Below the pieces are notes generated by a model. That model made no database searches. It was not told where the DNA came from and saw nothing but the letters and a program-made list of their open reading frames with translations. A program made the position numbers and the translations under genes. 14,849 nucleotides of DNA from Erysipelotrichaceae bacterium (GTDB lineage: Bacteria > Bacillota_I > Bacilli_A > Erysipelotrichales > Erysipelotrichaceae). Where the stretch lies: contig JAFWKS010000230.1 in the NCBI GenBank assembly GCA_017511325.1, positions 1-14,849 on the forward strand. The letters are read 5' to 3'. How positions within the stretch are numbered: the first letter of the stretch is position 1; the number at the start of each line of letters is the position of its first letter. Below, one piece after another: positions 1 through 6,140 of this stretch.

Positions 1-155
1 GTTTAGGCGGTGCTGAAATGGTTATGCCTGGTGACCACGTTGAAATGGAAGTTGAACTGATCGCCCCTATCGCTATCGAAGAAGGAACTAAGTTCTCTAT
101 TCGTGAAGGTGGTAGAACAGTAGGTTCTGGTTCTGTTACCAAGATCATTAAATAA
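1..155 (+). CDS. tuf: Elongation factor Tu, C-terminal end (partial)
   Basis: This is the last 50 codons of EF-Tu, the GTPase that brings aminoacyl-tRNA to the ribosome. The reading frame starts at base 3 because the gene is cut by the window edge. The visible peptide is the beta-barrel domain 3, with the family-typical stretches [21 protein letters not shown] and the terminal VTKIIK before TAA (153-155). The match to bacterial EF-Tu is close to residue-for-residue from memory. A strong hairpin terminator follows 29 bases downstream, so tuf is the last gene of its transcription unit. Codons are rich in optimal forms (ggt, gaa, gtt), as expected of a highly expressed gene and unlike the following gene. 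Confidence 0.97.
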   Translation, partial: LGGAEMVMPGDHVEMEVELIAPIAIEEGTKFSIREGGRTVGSGSVTKIIK

Positions 156-184
156 TTACTAACTGATTGAATTGTTTAATACAT

Positions 185-212
185 AAGCTTTCCTTCAAAG
201 GGAAAGCTTTTT
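185..212 (+). terminator. Intrinsic terminator of tuf
   Basis: A perfect 9-bp stem (AAGCTTTCC at 185-193 pairing with GGAAAGCTT at 201-209) with a 7-base loop is followed by a run of Ts (208-212). It lies 30 bases after the tuf stop on the same strand. This is a standard Rho-independent terminator. Confidence 0.9.
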
Positions 213-218
213 GTATGG

Positions 219-227
219 TGCTATAAT
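219..227 (+). promoter_or_regulatory. Extended -10 promoter of the GDPD gene
   Basis: The sequence TGC-TATAAT is a perfect extended -10 element (TGn before a consensus hexamer at 222-227). No good -35 hexamer is present; the -35 region overlaps the tuf terminator hairpin. The expected transcription start is near 234, giving a leader of about 14 bases that holds the GAGGT ribosome binding site (235-239) before ATG 248. Confidence 0.7.
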
Positions 228-247
228 GAACATTGAGGTATTTAACT

Positions 248-1078
248 ATGACTATATTTCTGATACTGCTGGCCTTATCGATCTTCTATCTGTATCTGAT
301 ATTTCCTAAAACAAACAGAAAAGACAGAATGAGACCATACGAACAAGTCTATATCGCTCATCGCGGTCTATTCAATAATAAAGACGTTCCGGAAAATTCA
401 ATGACTGCTTTCAAAAAAGCAGTTGAAAACGGCTATGGCATCGAGCTTGACGTTCAGCTCACGACTGATGATAAGCTCGTGATCTTCCACGATGAATCTC
501 TTGAAAGGATGACAGGAATCAAGAAAAGACTGATCGACTGCGACTTCAATGAGCTTCAGCAGTATTCCCTTCTTGATACAGACGAAAAGATCCCGCTTTT
601 CTCAGAAGTTTTGAAAGTATTAAGAAAAGATACACCGCTGGTTGTTGAGATCAAGCCGGAAGGAAGATGCATAGAGACAGCGAAAATGACCGTAGAACTT
701 CTCAAAGATTATGATGGTCTCTATAACATGGAATCGTTCAATCCGATGGTCATAGCTTTCCTTAGAAGAAGATATCCACAAATAATCCGCGGCCAGCTCG
801 CCTATGATTCACTTAAGGATCCACACAACAGACAGAATTTCTTCATCAAGTTCATAACTACCTATCTGATGATGAACTTCCTGTCAAGGCCTGATTATAT
901 CGCCTATGACTGCACGTCCACCGACAACCTTTCCTTCAGACTGTGCTCAAAACTATTTAAGGGAGAATGTGTTGCCTGGACTATCAAGTCACAGAAAGAA
1001 CTGGAAGAAAAAAAGGAATACTATCAGTGTTTCATCTTCGATTCATTCATACCAGAAAAAAACAGCGATCATTCATGA
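248..1078 (+). CDS. Membrane-anchored glycerophosphodiester phosphodiesterase family protein
   Basis: 276 aa. It belongs to the GDPD family, which hydrolyses glycerophosphodiesters to glycerol-3-phosphate and an alcohol; in Bacillota, substrates can come from phospholipid or teichoic acid turnover. Residues 2-20 form one hydrophobic segment, a likely N-terminal membrane anchor. The catalytic signature follows: AHRG (His38, Arg39), VPENS, GIELDVQ (Glu66, Asp68), FHDESLERMTG (His81) and later VVEIKPEG. I chose ATG 248 because GAGGT sits 8 bases upstream. An in-frame TTG at 233 would fall at the predicted transcription start with no binding site. It is monocistronic by layout: a terminator lies before it and it converges on the ccdA-like gene with a 10-base overlap. 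The exact substrate cannot be read from the sequence. Confidence 0.92.
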   Translation: MTIFLILLALSIFYLYLIFPKTNRKDRMRPYEQVYIAHRGLFNNKDVPENSMTAFKKAVENGYGIELDVQLTTDDKLVIFHDESLERMTGIKKRLIDCDFNELQQYSLLDTDEKIPLFSEVLKVLRKDTPLVVEIKPEGRCIETAKMTVELLKDYDGLYNMESFNPMVIAFLRRRYPQIIRGQLAYDSLKDPHNRQNFFIKFITTYLMMNFLSRPDYIAYDCTSTDNLSFRLCSKLFKGECVAWTIKSQKELEEKKEYYQCFIFDSFIPEKNSDHS

Positions 1079-1093
1079 TTGCTGTTTTGTTTT
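1059..1093. terminator. Bidirectional terminator shared by convergent genes
   Basis: A 13-bp stem (1059-1071 with 1076-1088, including one G-U pair at 1067/1080) closes on the tetraloop TTCA. Read on the minus strand, it is followed by a run of seven Ts, a strong signal for the five-gene operon. Read on the plus strand, the tail is TTTTGTTTT, weaker but usable for the GDPD gene. Both stop codons (TGA at 1076-1078 on plus, TGA at 1071-1069 on minus) lie inside the hairpin. Confidence 0.85.
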
Positions 1094-2250
1094 GCATACT
1101 CCAGCAGATTATTGAAACCATCACGATCCATCGCTCCCGGCGCATAGACGATAAAGTAGCCGTCCGGTCCGATCACGAAGGTAGTAGGATAACTGCTGAC
1201 ATTGCAATAATAGTAGAAGATCCCGGTATCATCGATCAGCACCGGAAGTGTGATGTTCTTTTCCTTGACGTGTTTCTCGATATCACTGATACCACCTGCT
1301 TCGTTTAACGGTGTCATTATCAGCATACATTCCACTTCATCGTTTTTATCAAACTCTGTCAATTCAGGCAGTTCAACATCACAATACTGACACCAGGTCG
1401 TAGAGAAATTCAGGAAGATGTATTTCCCTTTGAAGTCTGAAAGCGTGACTTTGTTTCCGTTTATATCATTGAGCTGGTAATTATACAGATAGGCACCGAT
1501 GTCGCCGGTATTCTCTTCACTTGTCTGTTCTTCTGCCGGATCGATCTGTTCAACATTTTTTATCAGAGCGATCTTTCTAGCTGAAGAATAGATCATGTAT
1601 GAACCGTAGATGATCAGAATGATCCCGGCGATCCTTATCGTCCACTTTACGATATCTTTTTTCTGTTTGATGAGATTGAGGATCGATGATGTAAACAAGC
1701 CGGTGATCAAAAACGGAATGACGAGGCCTGCGGCGTATGCCAGCAGATACAGATAACCGCCGCTTTGTGTTGAAGCTAACAGGATCGCATTTGTAAGCAG
1801 TGGGCCGATGCACGGCGACCAGCCAAGTGAGAAGACAAAGCCCAGCAGATAAGCTTTAAGGAAATTCATCTTCTCAAGCTTGAGATCGATCTTCAATTTA
1901 GTTTCTTTGTTCAATACATCGATATGGATCATGCCCAATTGATGAAGGCCGAATATTATCAGCAATGTTCCGCCGATGATCGATATCACTTCTGCATACT
2001 TGTTCAGATAATCCTTTACCAGGTGCAGGGACAGCGACAGTAAAACGAAGGTCGTACAGATCCCCAGAACAAAGAAAAGTGTTGTGATAAACACTTTGCC
2101 TGTTTTATAGTGGATGTTTCCGGCTTCGTCAACTTCCTTGTCTTCGCCAGAGAGATACGACATATATAAAGGTATCAAAGGCAATACGCAAGGAGACAGG
2201 AAAGACAGCAGTCCTTCCAGGAAGACTCCGCCTAAAAGTTTGTAGTCCAT
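1069..2250 (-). CDS. CcdA-thioredoxin fusion, transmembrane thiol-disulfide reductase
   Basis: 393 aa. Residues 1-225 are a CcdA/DsbD-beta-like membrane domain with about six helices and the two cysteine motifs that carry electrons: LSPCVLPL (Cys21) and WSPCIGPL (Cys147). After a polar linker (about 231-252) comes a TlpA/ResA-type thioredoxin domain with the active site WCQYC (286-290) and the cis-proline loop SYPTTF (Pro355). The family passes reducing equivalents from cytoplasmic thioredoxin across the membrane to an extracytoplasmic thioredoxin; here both partners are one polypeptide. The start codon is one base after the uppP stop (TAA-A-ATG) with no clear Shine-Dalgarno, so translation is probably coupled to uppP. 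It is the last gene of the operon, ending inside the bidirectional terminator. No cytochrome c gene is seen, so repair of surface thiols or methionine oxidation is a more likely use than cytochrome maturation (inference). Confidence 0.92.
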   Translation of the reverse strand: MDYKLLGGVFLEGLLSFLSPCVLPLIPLYMSYLSGEDKEVDEAGNIHYKTGKVFITTLFFVLGICTTFVLLSLSLHLVKDYLNKYAEVISIIGGTLLIIFGLHQLGMIHIDVLNKETKLKIDLKLEKMNFLKAYLLGFVFSLGWSPCIGPLLTNAILLASTQSGGYLYLLAYAAGLVIPFLITGLFTSSILNLIKQKKDIVKWTIRIAGIILIIYGSYMIYSSARKIALIKNVEQIDPAEEQTSEENTGDIGAYLYNYQLNDINGNKVTLSDFKGKYIFLNFSTTWCQYCDVELPELTEFDKNDEVECMLIMTPLNEAGGISDIEKHVKEKNITLPVLIDDTGIFYYYCNVSSYPTTFVIGPDGYFIVYAPGAMDRDGFNNLLEYAKQNSNHE

Positions 2251-2251
2251 T

Positions 2252-3088
2252 TTATGCCAGGAAGAACAGGATGATGATACCGATCAGGATCCTGTAGATG
2301 CCAAAGATCGTAAAGGTATTTTTCTTAACGTAGTCCAGAACGAATCTGATCATGAACAGTGAAACGATAAATGCGGATATGCAGCCCAGCAGCATGATCA
2401 CGATCTCGCCGAAGGCGATGGCGCCTGAAAATTTCAATACTTTCATCAGACTCGCACCGAACATGACCGGAATGGCTACTTCAAAAGTAAACTCAGTCGC
2501 AGCACTTCTGCTTATGCCCATCAATAATGCAGCGATGATAGTAGCGCCGGATCTGGATACGCCCGGGAAGATAGCAGCGATCAGCTGTGCCAGACCGATG
2601 ATCAAGGCCTGCAGGTAAGTGATCTGCCTTGTGGAAGTAACTTTTGGTTCCCTGCCTTTGATGAGCATTTCTACCACGATAAACAAGACGCCGACTGCGA
2701 TCAAAGCGATCGCGATAAACTTCATCTCATTGTCTTCATTGATGAAAGTAAAGAGATCTTCCAGCAACAGTTCAAACAGGATCACCGGTATGCAGGCGAT
2801 AATGATCTTGATCCATAAAAGGAATTTGTCTTTCTTGACGATCTTCAGAATGCCTTTGCCAAGAGGATGCTTCGATTCGCCAAACGGCCAGATCTTGTTG
2901 AAGAAGGCGATGACCAGGGCCAGAATAGCACCAAGCTGGATGACGACATCAAACATATCGAAGAATTCCTTGGAAACATCGAGCGGAAGGATCTTGTTCA
3001 AGATCATCAGATGTGCAGTTGATGAAACAGGCATCCACTCCGTAATACCTTCAATGATTCCAAACAGAATAGCCTTTAAAAAATCCAT
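2252..3088 (-). CDS. uppP: Undecaprenyl-diphosphatase UppP (BacA family)
   Basis: 278 aa, normal length for the family. This integral membrane enzyme removes a phosphate from undecaprenyl diphosphate, recycling the lipid carrier for peptidoglycan and other envelope polymers; extra copies can confer bacitracin resistance. Both signature motifs are visible: EGITEWMPVSSTAHL near the N-terminus (usual form EGxTEFLPVSSTGHL, so Ala replaces the usual Gly) and PGVSRSGATI in the second half. About seven to eight hydrophobic helices can be counted. Its ribosome binding site AGGAGG (3098-3093) is made partly from the TAG stop of the upstream GTPase gene, a compact junction that favours coupled translation. 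It sits fourth in the five-gene operon. Confidence 0.95.
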   Translation of the reverse strand: MDFLKAILFGIIEGITEWMPVSSTAHLMILNKILPLDVSKEFFDMFDVVIQLGAILALVIAFFNKIWPFGESKHPLGKGILKIVKKDKFLLWIKIIIACIPVILFELLLEDLFTFINEDNEMKFIAIALIAVGVLFIVVEMLIKGREPKVTSTRQITYLQALIIGLAQLIAAIFPGVSRSGATIIAALLMGISRSAATEFTFEVAIPVMFGASLMKVLKFSGAIAFGEIVIMLLGCISAFIVSLFMIRFVLDYVKKNTFTIFGIYRILIGIIILFFLA

Positions 3089-3096
3089 AAGACCTC

Positions 3097-4026
3097 CTAG
3101 TTAAACGTTACATAATCTTCTTTAGGTGCTTCAGCTTCCTTGAAGTTTTTGACTTCGATCGCCGGCATCACGACGCCTTCGTGGTTCTTGATGACCCTGC
3201 AGACTCCTTCGATCATATAATACTTATTCACATCGATATCGCTCTTCTTTATCCCGATATACGGCATAGCGATATCAGTCACATCGTTTGCACAGCAGAC
3301 CATGGCTTTGCGGCCCATGATCAGTACTCTTTCTTCATCTTCGATATCCGCCACGTATTTGACTTTGATGGAAACTTTTTTCTTGTCATATTTTTTCGGA
3401 TTGTCGATCACATCCATGAACCACAGACCGTAGTCGATATCCGAAATCTCAAGATCCTTGCTCAGATCGAAGAGTTCATCCTCGATCTTATTGGTGACTT
3501 TTCCATCTTTGTCTTCATAGATGATCTCGATATACTGATTGATCGATTTGATATTGTTTCGCAAAAAACGCTTGTCTACATCATCCGCTCTGTTCATGAT
3601 GACCATTTCCGCATTGACGACATGATTGTACATGAACTGGCGCATATTGGTCATATAGACCTGGAACTTTGACGCATCGATCGTCGTAAGTGTCTGGGCG
3701 ATCTCCCAGTCAGATATAAAACCATTTTCATAGATGATGTTGTCATCTTCCATACCGTTTAGTTCCAGAAAGATTCTTTCAAACTTATACTTTTTGTCTA
3801 TCTCTTTCTGTTTTTCGATCGTGAGATCCTTAATCGAATCAAGGTAGATGACCTGGGAATTAGTCAGTTTGAGGAATTTTTCATCATATTCTTCATCGCC
3901 CTGTTCAAAACAGATGATCAGAGTCGGTTCACCTTCATTGAAACGCGGATTCTTCAGCGTTCCCTTGATCGCTGTCGTCTTTCCGGAATCAAGAAAACCG
4001 GAAAAGATATATACAGGCTTAATCAT
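3097..4026 (-). CDS. G3E-type GTPase fused to a DUF1980/TIGR03943-like C-terminal domain
   Basis: 309 aa. Residues 1 to about 195 are a G3E/CobW-like P-loop GTPase: Walker A GFLDSGKT (10-17; family usual GFLGAGKT), a switch region around LELNGMED, and NRAD (145-148) in the place of the guanine-specifying NKxD. The CxCC metal-site motif of classical G3E proteins is absent. Residues from about 215 to 309 resemble the C-terminal domain of TIGR03943/DUF1980 proteins (YcgQ-like permease partners): GRKAMVCCANDV with a Cys-Cys pair at 244-245, then PYIGI, MIEGVCRV and a tail of the PAIEVKNFK...P.EDYV type. That assignment is from remembered motifs and is moderate. The start overlaps the stop of the upstream GTPase gene by 8 bases (ATGATTAA), with GAGGA about 8 bases before the ATG. 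The role is unknown; the context suggests metal handling with its neighbour. Confidence 0.85.
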   Translation of the reverse strand: MIKPVYIFSGFLDSGKTTAIKGTLKNPRFNEGEPTLIICFEQGDEEYDEKFLKLTNSQVIYLDSIKDLTIEKQKEIDKKYKFERIFLELNGMEDDNIIYENGFISDWEIAQTLTTIDASKFQVYMTNMRQFMYNHVVNAEMVIMNRADDVDKRFLRNNIKSINQYIEIIYEDKDGKVTNKIEDELFDLSKDLEISDIDYGLWFMDVIDNPKKYDKKKVSIKVKYVADIEDEERVLIMGRKAMVCCANDVTDIAMPYIGIKKSDIDVNKYYMIEGVCRVIKNHEGVVMPAIEVKNFKEAEAPKEDYVTFN

Positions 4027-4993
4027 GGAAGAGTTCCTCGAACAGTTCGTGATCTATCTGTGTGCCGATGATCGAAACCAGAGCTTCATCCTTGTTGCTT
4101 CCGGTGAAGATGTTGAATTCATTCAGCACATAGTTGAAATATAAAGTCTCATTCTCGCCCAAGACATAACCCTTGATACGGATGATATCTTCAGGGATCT
4201 TCGTGAAGATCTCTTCAAGTTCTTTCTTGCTGAATCTGTGCTCAGGACGAAGGATCATGTTTTTGAAAGGCTCGTCTTCATCATCGTCATCATGATGATG
4301 GTGATGATGCTCATGGTCATGGTGATGTTCATGATCGTGATCGTGATGATGATGCTCATGGTCATGATCATGGTGATGGTGTTCTTCCTCTTCATCGACT
4401 TCCGGAAGGATATCTCCTCCGGATACGATGACATCAAGCAGTTCTTCAATAGACATCTTCTCGATCGGCCTATCGACAACGATCGCATCTTCATTGAGCT
4501 CTTTGACGATCTCGATCGCCTTCTGAATGGTCTCTTCATCAGCTACATCAGTATGCGAAAGGATGATCGCATTGGCAGCCTTGACCTGGTCATTGAAATA
4601 TTCCTTGAAGTTGACATGATACTTCCTGCAGGTCTTGACATCAACGATGCAGATATGGGAAACGATCCTGAAGTCATCATCACCTCTGATGACGTTGATG
4701 ATCTCTGAAAGCTTGCCAACGCCTGATGGTTCGATGATAAGATCGCTGACGCCCATCTCTTCGATCTCTTCCAGCGCATCTTCAAAATCGCCCTGCAGTG
4801 AGCAGCAGATGCAGCCATTGTTGATCTCTTTGATATTCAAGGATTTGTCAAAAAAAGCGCCATCGACACCTACTTCGCCAAATTCGTTTTCCAGAAGCAT
4901 TACCTTGTCGAACTTCTTTTCACTTAACAGTTTCTGGATAAAAGTTGTCTTGCCGGCACCCAGAAATCCGGATACGATATAAACATTAATCAT
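4019..4993 (-). CDS. G3E family GTPase with His-rich linker (CobW-like metallochaperone)
   Basis: 324 aa. Order of elements: Walker A GFLGAGKT (9-16), LLENEFGEVGVDG, the metal-binding CICC (61-64), IIEPSGVGK (Walker B and switch region), SHTD (146-149) as the guanine-recognition motif, an acidic and His-rich linker (about 199-240), and a CobW C-terminal domain (about 245-323). G3E proteins of this form use GTP hydrolysis to deliver metals such as Zn, Co or Ni to target proteins. CxCC plus 22 histidines in 30 residues points to Zn or Ni/Co, but the metal cannot be decided from the sequence. The gene starts 10 bases after the PPC gene stop, with GAGG 8 bases before the ATG, and overlaps the second GTPase gene by 8 bases. 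The two GTPases may form a pair, since they are adjacent and one lacks the metal site. Confidence 0.93.
   Translation of the reverse strand: MINVYIVSGFLGAGKTTFIQKLLSEKKFDKVMLLENEFGEVGVDGAFFDKSLNIKEINNGCICCSLQGDFEDALEEIEEMGVSDLIIEPSGVGKLSEIINVIRGDDDFRIVSHICIVDVKTCRKYHVNFKEYFNDQVKAANAIILSHTDVADEETIQKAIEIVKELNEDAIVVDRPIEKMSIEELLDVIVSGGDILPEVDEEEEHHHHDHDHEHHHHDHDHEHHHDHEHHHHHHDDDDEDEPFKNMILRPEHRFSKKELEEIFTKIPEDIIRIKGYVLGENETLYFNYVLNEFNIFTGSNKDEALVSIIGTQIDHELFEELFHD
4292..4381 (-). repeat. In-frame His/Asp tandem repeat (metal-binding linker)
   Basis: This stretch encodes residues 205-234 of the G3E GTPase. A nine-residue unit HHHHDHDHE (27 bases) occurs twice in tandem, followed by a shortened unit HHHDHE and six more histidines; 22 of 30 residues are His. 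At the DNA level it is a degenerate CAT/CAC and GAT/GAC array, so its length may vary between strains by slippage. Confidence 0.9.
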
Positions 4994-5003
4994 CTTCTCT
5001 ACC

Positions 5004-5399
5004 TCATTTCTTTACAAAGACTATCTCATCATAGCCTGTATCCTGATCAAAAGAACGATCTGAAACGTATTCTTCGAGCACGCCCAGCACAAGTTCGCAG
5101 GTCGTATTGACAAGGCAGCCTTTTTCAAGGTGTCCGCCGATCGTCTTTCCTGTATCATCAGAAAGCGATATGTGAATATGGGCTTTGCCTTTGCTGACTG
5201 TTCCGGTCAAAGAAACGATCTCATAGTCCTCTTTGTTTTCCATGTATTCAAGAGCTTTTGCGAGCCTGATCCTTACTTCGTAAAGACATCCTACACCGCT
5301 CAAGATGATCGCTGTATTGAAATTGTTTTCAAGGCAGGCTTTTTCGATCGAAGCACGAAGGTCATCTCCTTTTGTAAGTCTAAGCGCAAATTCTCTCAT
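5004..5399 (-). CDS. PPC/DUF296 domain protein
   Basis: 131 aa, a single PPC (DUF296) domain. Visible family features are LRLTKGDDL near the N-terminus, IILSGVGCL (32-39), KAHIHISLSD (His74, His76) and GGHLEKGCLV (His90), where the three histidines match the conserved putative metal-site positions of prokaryotic PPC proteins. Such proteins are often annotated as DNA-binding by analogy with plant AT-hook proteins, but a stand-alone domain like this has no AT-hook and its function is not established. I chose ATG 5399, which matches the usual family N-terminus. A GTG at 5450 has AGGAGG 5 bases upstream and would add 17 residues, but those codons are AT-rich and overlap the divergent gene. It is the first gene of the operon, followed after 10 bases by the CxCC GTPase. 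Confidence 0.82.
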   Translation of the reverse strand: MREFALRLTKGDDLRASIEKACLENNFNTAIILSGVGCLYEVRIRLAKALEYMENKEDYEIVSLTGTVSKGKAHIHISLSDDTGKTIGGHLEKGCLVNTTCELVLGVLEEYVSDRSFDQDTGYDEIVFVKK

Positions 5400-5418
5400 A
5401 CCAACACTTATTTTATCA

Positions 5419-5426
5419 TTTATACT
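5419..5426. promoter_or_regulatory. Possible overlapping divergent -10 elements
   Basis: In the 33-base gap between two divergent genes, TATACT (5421-5426, plus) and TATAAA (5424-5419, minus) overlap, as in bidirectional promoters that share a -10 region. Neither has a good -35 or TGn extension. The plus-strand start would fall at or next to the alkD ATG (5433); the minus-strand leader would be about 12 bases. Confidence 0.35.
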
Positions 5427-5432
5427 AAAGGC

Positions 5433-6125
5433 ATGATAAGTAAAATACACCAACACCTCCTATCTTTACAGGACCTTAAGTATCACGAATTCAACTCAAA
5501 GATAATCCTGCAAAGAGACTATCCGATGATCGGGATCAGACTGCCCGAAATAAAGAAATACGCCAAGCAGCTGATGAAGGAAAACGCGATCCCTGAATTT
5601 CAGGACAAGTATTATGAAGAGGTCCTTTTACATGGTCTGTGTATCGGAGCCTATAAGTGTGATTTCTCTGAAAAAATCACGCTTATAGAACAGTTTCTGC
5701 CTCTAATAAACGACTGGAGCATATGTGACAGCTTTGTTCCATCGCTCAAAGATATAGCCAAACACAAAGATGAGTATTTAAAGTATATAAAGAAATATCT
5801 GAAGACGGACGAGGAATTCTACCAGCGCTTCGGTTTTGTTGTCCTGCTTGCCTACTACAAGGATGAAAAATATCTTAAGGAGATCTTCAGATCCATCAAG
5901 GTCACTAAATACAACGGCTATTATGCGAAGATGGCTTCAGCCTGGCTAGTGTCATATATGTTCATGTTTTTCTTCGATGAGACAGTGAACTTCGTCAAAG
6001 AAAACAAGATAGATGAATTCGTTCTATATAAAGGCATACAAAAAGCGATAGATTCCTATCGCGTTAGTGCTGAACATAAAGATGAACTCAGAAAATTAAG
6101 AGATGCCTGCAGGCAGGAAAAATGA
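5433..6125 (+). CDS. AlkD-like DNA alkylation repair protein (HEAT-repeat DNA glycosylase)
   Basis: 230 aa, normal for the family. AlkD enzymes excise N3- and N7-alkylated purines using a curved stack of HEAT-like helical repeats. The residues known to matter in Bacillus cereus AlkD appear here in context: NDWSICDSF gives Trp95 and Asp99, YQRFGFVVLL gives Arg132, and YYAKMASAWLVS gives Trp171. An N-terminal IGIRLPEIKKYAK matches the usual IGVRTPxLRKIAK. ATG 5433 is the start because the family alignment begins within the next 15 residues; a longer in-frame opening back to 5130 lies over the divergent PPC gene and is not coding. No Shine-Dalgarno precedes the ATG, and a possible -10 (TATACT) ends only 7 bases before it. 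The gene stands alone and ends in its own terminator, 7 bases short of the convergent glgB stop. Confidence 0.9.
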   Translation: MISKIHQHLLSLQDLKYHEFNSKIILQRDYPMIGIRLPEIKKYAKQLMKENAIPEFQDKYYEEVLLHGLCIGAYKCDFSEKITLIEQFLPLINDWSICDSFVPSLKDIAKHKDEYLKYIKKYLKTDEEFYQRFGFVVLLAYYKDEKYLKEIFRSIKVTKYNGYYAKMASAWLVSYMFMFFFDETVNFVKENKIDEFVLYKGIQKAIDSYRVSAEHKDELRKLRDACRQEK

Positions 6126-6140
6126 TTCCTGCCTATTTTT
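6111..6140 (+). terminator. Intrinsic terminator of the alkD-like gene
   Basis: A perfect 9-bp stem (AGGCAGGAA 6111-6119 with TTCCTGCCT 6126-6134), loop 6120-6125, is followed by a T tract (6136-6140). The alkD stop codon is in the loop, so the last codons encode half of the stem, and the 3' arm touches the end of the convergent glgB. On the minus strand there is no T tract, so glgB is not obviously terminated here. Confidence 0.85.

Noticed and set aside
233..247. TTG start for the GDPD gene
   Set aside because: The TTG lies at the predicted transcription start and has no binding site, whereas ATG 248 has GAGGT at good spacing.
3181..3672. Plus-strand open frame of 163 codons rich in Asp, His and Ile
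   Set aside because: It is the shadow of gat/atc-rich codons in the second G3E gene, with no ribosome binding site and no family resemblance.
4292..4381. Repeat array considered as CRISPR or microsatellite of non-coding type
   Set aside because: The repeats have no spacers and are wholly in frame within a recognised protein, coding for a His-rich linker typical of G3E proteins.
4238..4708. Met- and Val-rich plus-strand reading frame
   Set aside because: It is the complement of the His/Asp repeat and flanking G3E codons; the composition is an artefact of reading CAT/GAT codons backwards.
5130..5432. In-frame opening upstream of the alkD-like gene that would add 101 residues
   Set aside because: It lies antisense to the conserved PPC gene, and the added residues do not resemble the AlkD family, whose homology begins just after ATG 5433.
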